Assembly: GCA_966250385.1 (NCBI GenBank)
Contig: CBINHC010000026.1
Coordinates: forward strand, 1-23,918
Source: DASWTL01 sp966250385
Lineage (GTDB): Bacteria > Bacteroidota > Bacteroidia > Sphingobacteriales > Sphingobacteriaceae
Reading direction: 5' to 3'
Length of the DNA stretch: 23,918 nt
Part shown: piece after piece, positions 15,045 to 22,899 of the stretch
How the letters are laid out: each line of letters starts with the position of its first letter
Position numbering within the stretch: the stretch's first letter is position 1
Notes under the pieces: model-generated
What the model was told of the DNA's origin: nothing
The model's input: the letters and a program-made list of their open reading frames with translations, nothing else
Databases searched by the model: none
Made by a program: the position numbers and the translations under genes

Positions 15045-15076
15045 TTTGGTAAATCATCAGAATTATCACACTTTTG
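15045..15076 (+). promoter_or_regulatory. panC promoter (TTTG-N20-CACTTTTG)
   Basis: TTTG at 15045-15048 is followed after 20 bases by CACTTTTG at 15069-15076. That differs from the Bacteroidota -7 consensus TAnnTTTG at one base. The arrangement predicts a start near 15081, about 19 bases before the TTG start codon of panC. It is divergent from the GT5-like operon promoter about 40 bases away. Confidence 0.65.
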
Positions 15077-15099
15077 GCGGTTAGTCATAAACGTCGTCT

Positions 15100-15942
15100 T
15101 TGGAACTATTCACAACCGGCAGGGAGCTTTCCCGATACCTTGATCAGGAACGGAAAGCAGGGAAGAAAATCGGGTTCGTACCTACCATGGGAGCCCTCCA
15201 CGAAGGTCACGTGTCGCTGATACGGCAGGCCCGTGAGAAAGCCGGCCTGGTGGTCGCAAGCATCTTTGTCAATCCCACTCAGTTCAACGATCCCGCAGAC
15301 CTTGAAAAATACCCCCGCCCGCGGGAACATGATATCGCAAAGCTGACCGAAGCTGGCTGCGACGTGCTTTTTATGCCTGAAGTCGGGGAGATGTATGCCG
15401 ATCCGAAGGAGCACTGGCATATCGACCTGAATGGACTCGACGCGGTGCTCGAGGGGAAACAACGCGCAGGTCACTATCAGGGGGTAACACAGATCGTAAA
15501 AAAGCTGTTCGACCTCGTGAATCCGGACTATGCGTTTTTCGGCCAGAAGGATTACCAGCAGTTCCGTGTCGTGGAAGAGATGACCCGGCAGTTCCGGCTG
15601 CCGACAAAACTGGTGATGTGCCCGATTATCAGGGAACAGGACGGCCTGGCTATGAGCTCGCGGAACATACACCTGAGTCCGGCTGAACATCAGCAGGCCC
15701 TCGCCCTGTCAAGGGTGCTGGAAAAGACGCGACTTGACTTCGGAACCCGACCCGTGGCCGAACTGAGAGCCAATGCGGTCAGCGAGCTGAGCAAAAGTCC
15801 GGGAATCGAACTGCATTACTTTGAGATCTGCGACGGGAAAACTCTGCAGGCCGTTGATTCCGCCGACGCGGAAAACATCGTCGCGCTGGTTGCCGCCAAA
15901 GTAGGGAGCACCAGGCTGATCGACAACATCATCCTTAAGTAA
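15100..15942 (+). CDS. panC: Pantothenate synthetase (pantoate-beta-alanine ligase)
   Basis: The enzyme joins pantoate and beta-alanine using ATP to make pantothenate, the precursor of coenzyme A. At 280 residues it has the normal length. The nucleotidyltransferase motifs are intact: VPTMGALHEGHVSLI (residues 27-41, with HxGH), FVNPTQFN, GKQRAGHYQGV, FFGQKDYQQ and the KMSKS-equivalent LAMSSRN. The only usable start is TTG at 15100. An in-frame stop lies at 15088-15090, and no ATG or GTG occurs before the conserved region. The residues encoded from this TTG (ELFTTGRELSRYL) align with the usual N terminus of the family. It is followed by panD, which supplies beta-alanine. panB is not in the window. 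Confidence 0.96.
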   Translation: MELFTTGRELSRYLDQERKAGKKIGFVPTMGALHEGHVSLIRQAREKAGLVVASIFVNPTQFNDPADLEKYPRPREHDIAKLTEAGCDVLFMPEVGEMYADPKEHWHIDLNGLDAVLEGKQRAGHYQGVTQIVKKLFDLVNPDYAFFGQKDYQQFRVVEEMTRQFRLPTKLVMCPIIREQDGLAMSSRNIHLSPAEHQQALALSRVLEKTRLDFGTRPVAELRANAVSELSKSPGIELHYFEICDGKTLQAVDSADAENIVALVAAKVGSTRLIDNIILK

Positions 15943-16001
15943 TTATTCCCCGGCATGGCCCGTATCCGGTTACAGAAAAAACCCCCTGTTAAGTTTTTTC
16001 T

Positions 16002-16009
16002 TAAATTTG
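16002..16009 (+). promoter_or_regulatory. -7 element in front of panD
   Basis: TAAATTTG is an exact TAnnTTTG match and ends 4 bases before the panD ATG at 16014. No TTTG is seen 19-20 bases upstream. If active, it gives panD its own leaderless transcript besides any read-through from panC. Confidence 0.45.
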
Positions 16010-16013
16010 CAGC

Positions 16014-16364
16014 ATGTTAATTGAGGTTTTAAAGTCAAAGATACACCGGGTAAAGGTCACACAGGCCGAACTGAACTACGTGGGCAGTATCACCATCGAT
16101 GAAGATCTTCTGGACGCAGCCAATATGATCCCCAATGAGAAGGTGCAGATCGTCAACAATAACAACGGCGCCCGTTTTGAAACCTACATCATTAAAGGGG
16201 AGCGCGGATCGGGTATTATTTGTCTGAACGGCGCGTGCGCACGTCTGGCGCAGGTGGGTGACCACGTGATCATCATGTCCTACGCTCAGCTGCCTTTTGA
16301 AGAGGCCCGTTCATATGAACCTATCCTCGTTTTTCCGGATGACAACAACAGGTTGATCAAATAA
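16014..16364 (+). CDS. panD: Aspartate 1-decarboxylase (pyruvoyl enzyme precursor)
   Basis: The 116-residue protein makes beta-alanine by decarboxylating aspartate, feeding panC just upstream. The self-cleavage site is present: Gly24-Ser25 in NYVGSITID, where Ser25 becomes the pyruvoyl group. Other family features are Lys9 (KSKIHRVKVT), NGARFETYII near residue 51, and LNGACARLAQVGDHVIIM near 71. Length and start agree with the family. It lies 71 bases after panC on the same strand, with a -7-like element just before its start. The next gene begins 9 bases after its stop, so it probably shares a transcript with the downstream membrane protein. Confidence 0.97.
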   Translation: MLIEVLKSKIHRVKVTQAELNYVGSITIDEDLLDAANMIPNEKVQIVNNNNGARFETYIIKGERGSGIICLNGACARLAQVGDHVIIMSYAQLPFEEARSYEPILVFPDDNNRLIK

Positions 16365-16373
16365 CCCCACGAT

Positions 16374-17375
16374 TTGCTAAATTCACTATCATCAGCTCTT
16401 AAATATCTTTTCTTACTGGGAGTCGGCGGCCTGTTCCTGTACCTGGCGTTCAGGGGTCAGGATACCGATAAACTGCTTGCGGACCTGGTAAACGCTGATT
16501 ATAAATGGGTCGTCCTGTCCTCGCTGGCCTGCCTCCTTTCACATATATTCCGCGCTTTGCGCTGGGGAATGCTGATCCGGCCGCTTGGACACCAGCCCAG
16601 GTTCAGAAACACCTTTTCAGCGGTCATGCTGGGCTATCTGGCAAACCTCGCGGTTCCGCGCCTGGGCGAAGTCTCGAAATGCGCCGCCCTGTCAAAGGCA
16701 GAAGATATCCCGGCCAATCAGCTGATCGGTACCATGCTGGTCGAGCGGATCTTCGACTTCCTGATGCTGATGGTCGTGACTGCGCTTACCTTACTGGTGG
16801 AATTCAACCAGATCGCCGGCTTCACCTACCGCATAGCATCTGAACAATACCACAACACCGCACGAAGCCTGCCGGCTGTGGCCGTAGCCGTGCTGTTACT
16901 GATTCTGGCAGCCTTCGGGGTATGGTATCTCCTGAAAAACGGCAAGGTTGCCATGCCGGCCCGATTCGTCACATTCTGGCTGGGCGTCAGGAACGGGTTG
17001 CTCTCCGTCAAAACCATCAACAGCAAGGGAACCTTCCTTTTTTATACGCTGATGATCTGGGCCATGTATCTTTTGTCGACGTACCTCTGCTTTTTCGGAC
17101 TCGATGCAACTTCGGGCCTGGGAACCGGTGCGGCGCTCGCCACCCTTTTCTTCGGAAGCATCGGGATGACCATTCCCGTTCAGGGCGGTATCGGGACTTA
17201 CCATTTCATGGTGGCCCAGGGACTGACGGCCTATGCGATAGACCGGACGGACGGTCTGGCTTATGCGACGATCATTCATTCGTCCCAGACCCTGGTAATT
17301 CTTGTTATCGGCTCAATCAGTATGTTCCTTTTGATGTTACCTTCATTAAAGAAAGGAAAACATGAGAAAATATGA
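16374..17375 (+). CDS. Lysylphosphatidylglycerol synthase TM-region / YbhN family membrane protein
   Basis: The 333-residue integral membrane protein has about seven to eight hydrophobic helices. It matches the family of flippase-like domains (UPF0104, the transmembrane half of MprF). Family-typical parts are HIFRALRWGMLIRPLG near residue 57, MLGYLANLAVPRLGEVSKCAAL near 85-106, ERIFDFLMLMVVTAL, and the late IPVQGGIGTYHFMVAQGLTAY. The catalytic aminoacyl-transferase domain of MprF is absent, so lysyl transfer is not expected. Lipid or lipid-linked sugar movement is the family inference. The start appears to be TTG at 16374, since the frame has no ATG before the first helix. It overlaps rfaE2 by 14 bases, which suggests coupling and perhaps a shared link to lipopolysaccharide. 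Confidence 0.88.
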   Translation: MLNSLSSALKYLFLLGVGGLFLYLAFRGQDTDKLLADLVNADYKWVVLSSLACLLSHIFRALRWGMLIRPLGHQPRFRNTFSAVMLGYLANLAVPRLGEVSKCAALSKAEDIPANQLIGTMLVERIFDFLMLMVVTALTLLVEFNQIAGFTYRIASEQYHNTARSLPAVAVAVLLLILAAFGVWYLLKNGKVAMPARFVTFWLGVRNGLLSVKTINSKGTFLFYTLMIWAMYLLSTYLCFFGLDATSGLGTGAALATLFFGSIGMTIPVQGGIGTYHFMVAQGLTAYAIDRTDGLAYATIIHSSQTLVILVIGSISMFLLMLPSLKKGKHEKI

Positions 17376-17853
17376 CCTGCTAAAAAATAAGCTGGTGAGT
17401 CAGGACCAGCTCTGCGCGCTCGTTGAAAGCTGGAAGCTGCAGCACCAGAAGGTGGTATTCACCAACGGGTGTTTCGACCTGCTTCACCTGGGCCATATCG
17501 ATTATCTGGCGAAAGCCGCCGATTTCGGAGACAAGCTGATCATTGGTGTGAATTCCGATCAGTCCACAAAAGCGCTGAAAGGGCCGGGCCGGCCGATCAC
17601 TGATGAAAAGTCCCGTGCAGCCATTCTGGCTTCCCTGTTCTTTGTAGACGCCGTCGTACTCTTTGACGAGTCGACACCCCTTAAGCTGATTGAACGGGTC
17701 AAACCGGATGTGCTGATCAAAGGAGCGGATTATACGCTCGAGCAGATCGTCGGCGCCCGTGAAGTGATCAGCTATGGCGGCGAAGTCCGAACCCTTGAAT
17801 ATCTTCCCGGTTACTCGACGACGGGAATTGAAAAGAAGATCAAAAACTCCTGA
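17362..17853 (+). CDS. rfaE2: D-glycero-beta-D-manno-heptose 1-phosphate adenylyltransferase
   Basis: The 163-residue nucleotidyltransferase corresponds to the C-terminal domain of HldE. It activates heptose-1-phosphate with ATP to ADP-heptose, used for the lipopolysaccharide inner core. The motif FTNGCFDLLHLGHIDYL (residues 33-49) holds the catalytic HxGH. GVNSD and the C-terminal STTGIEKKI, close to the ISTT signature, complete the active site. The kinase half found in HldE is not fused here, so the enzyme is a stand-alone RfaE2 form and the partner kinase must be elsewhere. The ATG at 17362 is inside the upstream membrane-protein gene (14-base overlap), which supports translational coupling. 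Confidence 0.93.
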   Translation: MRKYDLLKNKLVSQDQLCALVESWKLQHQKVVFTNGCFDLLHLGHIDYLAKAADFGDKLIIGVNSDQSTKALKGPGRPITDEKSRAAILASLFFVDAVVLFDESTPLKLIERVKPDVLIKGADYTLEQIVGAREVISYGGEVRTLEYLPGYSTTGIEKKIKNS

Positions 17854-17983
17854 TACAAACCTTCCCGAAGGCACGCTTGTTAATTCAGGCCGATTGATCG
17901 GAAAGACCCGGTTATGATGAAGCCCATGGTCCCGGTAAACTGCCCCGGCGCGTGATGAGTGAGCGAAGAATCAGTATAAATGT

Positions 17984-17991
17984 TATTTTTG
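17984..17991 (+). promoter_or_regulatory. -7-like element in front of the acyl-CoA dehydrogenase gene
   Basis: TATTTTTG matches TAnnTTTG and lies 22 bases before the ATG at 18014, in a 160-base gap after rfaE2. There is no clear -33 element. The rest of that gap shows no gene, strong terminator or RNA structure that I can support. Confidence 0.4.
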
Positions 17992-18013
17992 AAGTCTCAT
18001 TATAAACTGACCA

Positions 18014-19153
18014 ATGCAATTTCAATTTACAGAAGAACAATTAATGATCCAATCGGCAGCTCGTGATTTTGCACAGAACGAACTGAAGCCTGGAGTTATT
18101 GAACGTGACGAACATCAGAAATTTCCCGCCGAGCAGGTTAAAAAGCTTGGCGAACTTGGATTTCTGGGTATGATGGTCGATCCCAAATACAATGGCGCCG
18201 GAATGGATGCCATTTCGTACGTGCTCGTCATGGAGGAACTTTCCAAGATCGATGCTTCCGCTTCGGTGGTCGTATCGGTAAACAATTCACTGGTTTGTTT
18301 CGGCCTGGAGAAATACGGAAGTGAAGAACAAAAGGAAAAATATCTAAAACCCCTGGCTGCAGGTGAAATTATCGGTGCATTTTGTCTTTCCGAGCCGGAA
18401 GCCGGGTCGGATGCCACGTCGCAGCGGACCACCGCCGTTGACATGGGAGATCACTACCTGGTGAACGGGACCAAGAACTGGATCACCAACGGCAGCACGG
18501 CCTCTGTATACCTCGTGATCGCGCAGACCAATCCGGAAAAGGGCCACCGGGGGATCAACGCCCTGATCATTGAAAAGGGCATGGAAGGCTTTACAGTTGG
18601 CCCCAAGGAAAATAAGCTTGGGATCCGTGGGTCGGACACGCATTCCCTCATGTTCACCGATGTAAAGGTTCCCAAAGCAAACCGCATCGGAGAAGACGGC
18701 TTCGGCTTCAAATTCGCGATGAAAACGCTTGAAGGCGGCCGGATAGGAATCGCCGCCCAGGCATTGGGGATCGCTTCCGGAGCCTATGAACTGGCGGTTC
18801 AGTACGCAAAGGAGCGCAAGGCATTCGGTAAGCCGATTGCCGAACACCAGGGAATCCAGTTCAAGCTGGCCGATATGGCGACGGAAATCGAGGCAGCCCG
18901 TTTGCTTTGCCTTAGAGCGGCGTGGCTGAAGGACCAGGGGCTGCCATATGCCCAGGCAAGCTCCATGGCGAAGCTCTTCGCTTCCCAGGTCGCCATGAAA
19001 ACAACCGTGGAAGCCGTACAGATCCATGGCGGCTACGGTTTCGTAAAAGAATATCACGTTGAACGTTTAATGCGGGATGCAAAGATTACACAGATCTACG
19101 AGGGCACCTCTGAGATCCAGAAAGTGGTGATATCCCGCGAAGTATTAAGATAA
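18014..19153 (+). CDS. Acyl-CoA dehydrogenase, short-chain type
   Basis: The 379-residue FAD enzyme introduces the trans-2 double bond into acyl-CoA in beta-oxidation or amino-acid breakdown and passes electrons to ETF. The order of domains is normal: N-terminal helices, a middle beta domain with FCLSEPEAGSDA and WITNG, and a C-terminal helical domain with ERKAFGKPI and QIHGGYGF. The catalytic base is the Glu in QIYEGTSE (about residue 363), the position used in short- and medium-chain enzymes. Length and motifs resemble butyryl-CoA dehydrogenases, but substrate chain length cannot be fixed by sequence alone. No electron-transfer flavoprotein gene is nearby. The thioredoxin-like gene follows after 29 bases and could be co-transcribed. 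Confidence 0.94.
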   Translation: MQFQFTEEQLMIQSAARDFAQNELKPGVIERDEHQKFPAEQVKKLGELGFLGMMVDPKYNGAGMDAISYVLVMEELSKIDASASVVVSVNNSLVCFGLEKYGSEEQKEKYLKPLAAGEIIGAFCLSEPEAGSDATSQRTTAVDMGDHYLVNGTKNWITNGSTASVYLVIAQTNPEKGHRGINALIIEKGMEGFTVGPKENKLGIRGSDTHSLMFTDVKVPKANRIGEDGFGFKFAMKTLEGGRIGIAAQALGIASGAYELAVQYAKERKAFGKPIAEHQGIQFKLADMATEIEAARLLCLRAAWLKDQGLPYAQASSMAKLFASQVAMKTTVEAVQIHGGYGFVKEYHVERLMRDAKITQIYEGTSEIQKVVISREVLR

Positions 19154-19182
19154 ATTTCTACCGTTATCCCGATCATTCCAGC

Positions 19183-20427
19183 ATGAAGAACAGCTTCTTT
19201 CTTTTATTCGCGTTCCTGTTGGGGACAACAGTCCTCAGTTCCTGCAAAGATCAGCCCGCTGATCTGAAACAGGGAACCTGGCGCGCCGTCCTCAAAACAG
19301 AATCGGCTGCCGAAATCCCGTTCAATTTTGAGGTAATCGACTCAGCGGGAAAGAAAAGACTGGAAATCATCAATGCAGCTGAACGTTTCCGGGTTGACGA
19401 GGTAACGGTTAAAGACGACTCTGTAATCATTCAGATGCCCTTGTTCGATTCCGAGATCAGAACCGTGATGAAGGGCGGTAAGCTGTACGGTAGCTGGATC
19501 AAACACCTTGCGGACAGCAGCGTGTCCATGAACTTCGTTGCCCAGCCGGCCACCGGCTGGCGGTTCTTCAGTACCAGCACGCGGTCCCGGTATGACGCCT
19601 CCGGAAGATGGTCCGCCACCTTTGTCAGCGAGGACGGCAAGGACACAACCGTTGCGGTCGGAGAATTCAAACAGGAAGGTGCAAAACTTACCGGGACATT
19701 CCTGACGGCTACCGGAGATTACCGCTATCTTGAAGGAACCGTATCGGACAATAACCTGTATCTCTCCTGCTTTGACGGAACGCACGCTTATTTGTTCACC
19801 GGAAAACTTACCGGCAACCAGACCATTACAAACGGAAAGTTCTACTCCGGTCTCCGGTATATTGAAAACTGGACTGCGAAGAAGGATGACCACGCGCTCC
19901 TTCCGGACGCCTACGCCCTTACGGAACTGAAAAAGGGGTATGAGACGATCGACTTTTCCTTCCCGAATCTGGAGGGCAAGATGGTTTCGCTGAATGATCA
20001 GAAGTTCAGGAACAAGGTCGTCGTTGTGCAGTTCTTCGGATCATGGTGTCCGAATTGCATGGACGAAACCGCCTATCTTGCCCCCTTCCACAAGAAATAT
20101 CAGAGCAGGGGAGTCGAAGTGGTCGGACTTGCCTACGAACGGTCGACCGATCCGCAAAAAGCCCGGAAGAATATCGAACGCTTAAAGAACCGGTTTGACG
20201 TAGACTACGATCTCCTGGTGACCGGATACAGTAACGACAAAAAGGAAGTTGCCCGGAGCCTGCCTATGCTGAATCAGTTCATTGCTTTCCCGACTGCCAT
20301 CATTCTGGATAAACAGGGCAAGGTCCGGCGGATCCATACCGGGTTTTCCGGCCCCGGTACGGGGGAACATTATACAAACTTCGTGAAGGAGTTTGAAAGC
20401 ACCATTGAAAACCTGCTAAAAGAGTAA
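19183..20427 (+). CDS. Lipoprotein with C-terminal TlpA-like thioredoxin domain
   Basis: The 414-residue protein has a lipoprotein signal (TTVLSSC, Cys21) and is expected on the periplasmic side of a membrane. Residues about 30-245 form a beta-rich domain of unknown function with pieces resembling other Bacteroidota envelope proteins (GTWRAVLKTE, GSWIKHLADSSV, GTFLTATGDYRYLEGTV). Residues about 253-410 form a TlpA/AhpC-TSA type thioredoxin domain with VVVVQFFGSWCPNC (active cysteines 289 and 292) and the cis-proline strand FIAFPTAIILDKQGK. The two cysteines make disulfide reduction or exchange plausible, as in cytochrome c maturation or envelope protein repair. The M1 peptidase gene starts 2 bases after its stop, so the two lipoproteins are almost certainly made together. 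Confidence 0.92.
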   Translation: MKNSFFLLFAFLLGTTVLSSCKDQPADLKQGTWRAVLKTESAAEIPFNFEVIDSAGKKRLEIINAAERFRVDEVTVKDDSVIIQMPLFDSEIRTVMKGGKLYGSWIKHLADSSVSMNFVAQPATGWRFFSTSTRSRYDASGRWSATFVSEDGKDTTVAVGEFKQEGAKLTGTFLTATGDYRYLEGTVSDNNLYLSCFDGTHAYLFTGKLTGNQTITNGKFYSGLRYIENWTAKKDDHALLPDAYALTELKKGYETIDFSFPNLEGKMVSLNDQKFRNKVVVVQFFGSWCPNCMDETAYLAPFHKKYQSRGVEVVGLAYERSTDPQKARKNIERLKNRFDVDYDLLVTGYSNDKKEVARSLPMLNQFIAFPTAIILDKQGKVRRIHTGFSGPGTGEHYTNFVKEFESTIENLLKE

Positions 20428-20429
20428 CG

Positions 20430-22532
20430 ATGAAACTAAAGACTCTTCTGTGCTGCCACCTCCTGGCAGCATTTTTTGTAACAGGATGCGCCATCAAAAA
20501 GGCCACCATGGAGGAAGTCGTGGTGAACGGAAACACTCCTGCATTCCAGGAATCGTACCCCAGGGTAACGGATATACTTCACACCAAGCTGGACCTGAGC
20601 TTCAACTGGGACAGCGCATTCGTTTACGGAAAGGCAACCGTAGAGGCGCGCCCATATTTTTATCCGCTGAGCCGCGCAGTCCTGAATGCAAACGGCTTCA
20701 AGATCAACCGGGTGGCCCTGATGAAGAATGAAGAGCTGATCCCGCTAAAGTACCGGTATGATGGAAAACTCCTTTCAATCGACCTTGACAGGACCTATAC
20801 CAACAGCCAGAAATTCACATTATTCATCGACTACGTCGCCAAACCCCACGAGCTGAAGACCGGATCCGATATTTTCTCAAGCGGCGACCGCGGCCTGTAC
20901 TTCATTGACAGGAACTCCAACGATCTGACCCGGCGTCAGATCTGGTCCCAGGGTGAAACGGAGTGCAATTCGAACTGGTTTCCCACCATCAATGATCCCC
21001 AGGAAAAAATGACCCAGGAGATTTCGCTCACTGTGCCGGAGCAGTACACCACGCTTTCGAACGGGGAGCTGGAATTCACCAGCCTGAACGGCGATGGCAC
21101 GCGCACGGACAACTGGCGGCAGGAAAAACCGCATTCCACTTACCTGGCGATGATCGCAGTGGGGAACTTTACGATCACAAAGGATACCTGGCGGGATAAG
21201 GAAGTCAGCTATTACATGGAGCCTGCGTATGCGAAGAACGCCAGGCTGATCTTCGGGAAAACGCCCGAAATGATGGAATTCTATTCCAGCCGGACCGGAG
21301 TGGAGTATCCCTGGGACAAATATTCCCAGATCGTGGTCAGGGAGTTTGTCAGCGGCGCGATGGAAAACACCACCGCTACCACATTCTTTGACGAAATGAA
21401 CATGTCGGAGGGACAGTACCAGGATGAAAACCATGAGGACATTATCGCCCATGAACTTTTTCACCACTGGTTCGGCGACCTGGTGACCGCAGAATCATGG
21501 TCGAATCTGCCCCTGAACGAATCGTTTGCCACGTATGGCGAATACCTCTGGTTTGAACATAAGTACGGCCGCACTGAGGCTGACCAGCATGGGTTCACCG
21601 ACCAGTCCGTATACCTGGCAGGAAAGAAGAGCGACCTCGACCTGATCCGTTTCCGGTATTCCAACCGCGAAGACATGTTTGACGTGGTCAGCTACCAGAA
21701 AGGCGGCCGGATACTCCATATGCTCCGCAAGACCGTGGGCGACGCCGCATTTTTCAAGGCGCTTAATCTTTATCTCACCCGCTATGCCTATAAAACGGCT
21801 GAGGTCCATGATCTGAGACTGGCGTTTGAGGAGGTGACCGGTCAGGACATGAACTGGTTCTTCAACCAGTGGTTCCTGGGATCCGGCCATCCGGTTCTGA
21901 ACATTTCCACCCAGTTTGATCACGGTTCAAAAAAGGCGGTCGTACGAATCCGGCAGGACCAGAATCCTGCAACCACCCCGCTCTTCAGAATTCCCTTGGC
22001 TGTCGATGTTTATGCGGGCGGGAAAATCGCCAGGCATGAAGTAGTTCTCAGCCAGCGCGACCAGACCTTTGAATTTCCCTCCGATGCGCCTGCCGACGTA
22101 ATCAACGTGGATGCGGAAAAATACATCCTGGGCGAAAAGACTGAAACGAAACCGCTGGAGCAATGGGCATATCTTTATGAAAACGGTCCCCTTTTTATGG
22201 ACAGGCTGGAGGCGCTGACCCACTTGCGGGAATCAAAAAAAGAGAGCAGGGCTCAGGAAGTCTTCATAAAAGCGCTGAAAGATCCCAGCTGGATGATCCG
22301 GCTCACAGCCGTCAGGGCAGTAGCCGATCTTCCGCAGGAAGAACGGCTGCAGCTTCATCCGGTGATCAGCAGGATGGCCCTCGAGGATCCCCGGTCTTAC
22401 GTCCGGGCAGCAGCGGTGACGGCGCTAAAGGCCAGGTTCGGCGGATCTGACAATGCTGAAACATTGAAAAAAGCAGCGCGGGACCAGGCGCCAAGCGTCA
22501 TCAAAGCCGTAAAAACCGCCGTACCGGATTAG
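20430..22532 (+). CDS. M1 family aminopeptidase lipoprotein
   Basis: The 700-residue protein is a zinc metallopeptidase of family M1 that removes amino-terminal residues from peptides. A lipobox VTGC (Cys20) indicates an envelope lipoprotein. The substrate-binding motif GAMEN is at residues 309-313. The zinc site HELFH is at 341-345, and Glu364 is in LPLNES. Tyr422 (VVSYQKGG) corresponds to the transition-state tyrosine. The C-terminal part from about residue 590 contains HEAT-like helical repeats (ALKDPSWMIRLTAVRAVADL and MALEDPRSYVRAAAVTALKA) and ends within a third, incomplete repeat. I recall family members in this phylum as often longer (above 800 residues), so the tail may be shortened. 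Its stop codon overlaps that of the convergent holin-like gene. Confidence 0.95.
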   Translation: MKLKTLLCCHLLAAFFVTGCAIKKATMEEVVVNGNTPAFQESYPRVTDILHTKLDLSFNWDSAFVYGKATVEARPYFYPLSRAVLNANGFKINRVALMKNEELIPLKYRYDGKLLSIDLDRTYTNSQKFTLFIDYVAKPHELKTGSDIFSSGDRGLYFIDRNSNDLTRRQIWSQGETECNSNWFPTINDPQEKMTQEISLTVPEQYTTLSNGELEFTSLNGDGTRTDNWRQEKPHSTYLAMIAVGNFTITKDTWRDKEVSYYMEPAYAKNARLIFGKTPEMMEFYSSRTGVEYPWDKYSQIVVREFVSGAMENTTATTFFDEMNMSEGQYQDENHEDIIAHELFHHWFGDLVTAESWSNLPLNESFATYGEYLWFEHKYGRTEADQHGFTDQSVYLAGKKSDLDLIRFRYSNREDMFDVVSYQKGGRILHMLRKTVGDAAFFKALNLYLTRYAYKTAEVHDLRLAFEEVTGQDMNWFFNQWFLGSGHPVLNISTQFDHGSKKAVVRIRQDQNPATTPLFRIPLAVDVYAGGKIARHEVVLSQRDQTFEFPSDAPADVINVDAEKYILGEKTETKPLEQWAYLYENGPLFMDRLEALTHLRESKKESRAQEVFIKALKDPSWMIRLTAVRAVADLPQEERLQLHPVISRMALEDPRSYVRAAAVTALKARFGGSDNAETLKKAARDQAPSVIKAVKTAVPD

Positions 22533-22873
22533 TCTCGGTCCCTGCTGAGGCCGCCGAAGACCATCTTCACGATCGCCAGCACGATAGCGAAGATCACCGC
22601 CGACAGGAATCCGCTGGTGTTGAAGCTGTCCATCAGGCTGTCAACCAGAAGAACCATCAGCACGGTTATGATGAAGGACATCAACCCCAGTGTCAGGATG
22701 TTGATCGGAAAGGTAAGGATCCTGAGGATGAATCCGATGGTGGCATTGGCCACTGCAATCAGGATTCCGGCAATGATCGCACTCAGGAATCCGTCCACCT
22801 GAACACCCGGGATGAGAAATGCGGCGATGGCTACTGCCGCGCCCATCAAAAGGATTTCAATGATTAAACTCAT
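22529..22873 (-). CDS. Phage holin superfamily IV-type small membrane protein (PF04020-like)
   Basis: The 114-residue protein has four hydrophobic helices: IIEILLMGAAVAIAAFLIPG, SAIIAGILIAVANATIGFIL, LTLGLMSFIITVLMVLLV and FLSAVIFAIVLAIVKMVFGG. The pattern PINILTLGLMSFII is typical of the family named after a mycobacteriophage holin. In most bacteria such genes are ordinary chromosomal genes, and nothing here suggests a prophage, so the holin name should not be taken as a lysis function. It ends in a charged GLSRDRD tail. The stop codon overlaps the M1 peptidase stop (TTAG, 22529-22532), and its start is only 26 bases from that of the divergent lipoprotein. Function unknown. Confidence 0.88.
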   Translation of the reverse strand: MSLIIEILLMGAAVAIAAFLIPGVQVDGFLSAIIAGILIAVANATIGFILRILTFPINILTLGLMSFIITVLMVLLVDSLMDSFNTSGFLSAVIFAIVLAIVKMVFGGLSRDRD

Positions 22874-22899
22874 GGATTAAATGATTTAACTTAAGAACC

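Noticed and set aside
17854..18013. Small gene or RNA in the 160-base gap between rfaE2 and the acyl-CoA dehydrogenase gene
   Set aside because: Only a 13-codon frame and a weak CCTTC/GAAGG pairing were seen. Nothing there supports a gene or a structured RNA.
22529..22873. Prophage lysis gene
   Set aside because: The holin superfamily IV name is historical. There are no phage genes nearby, and such four-helix proteins are common chromosomal genes.
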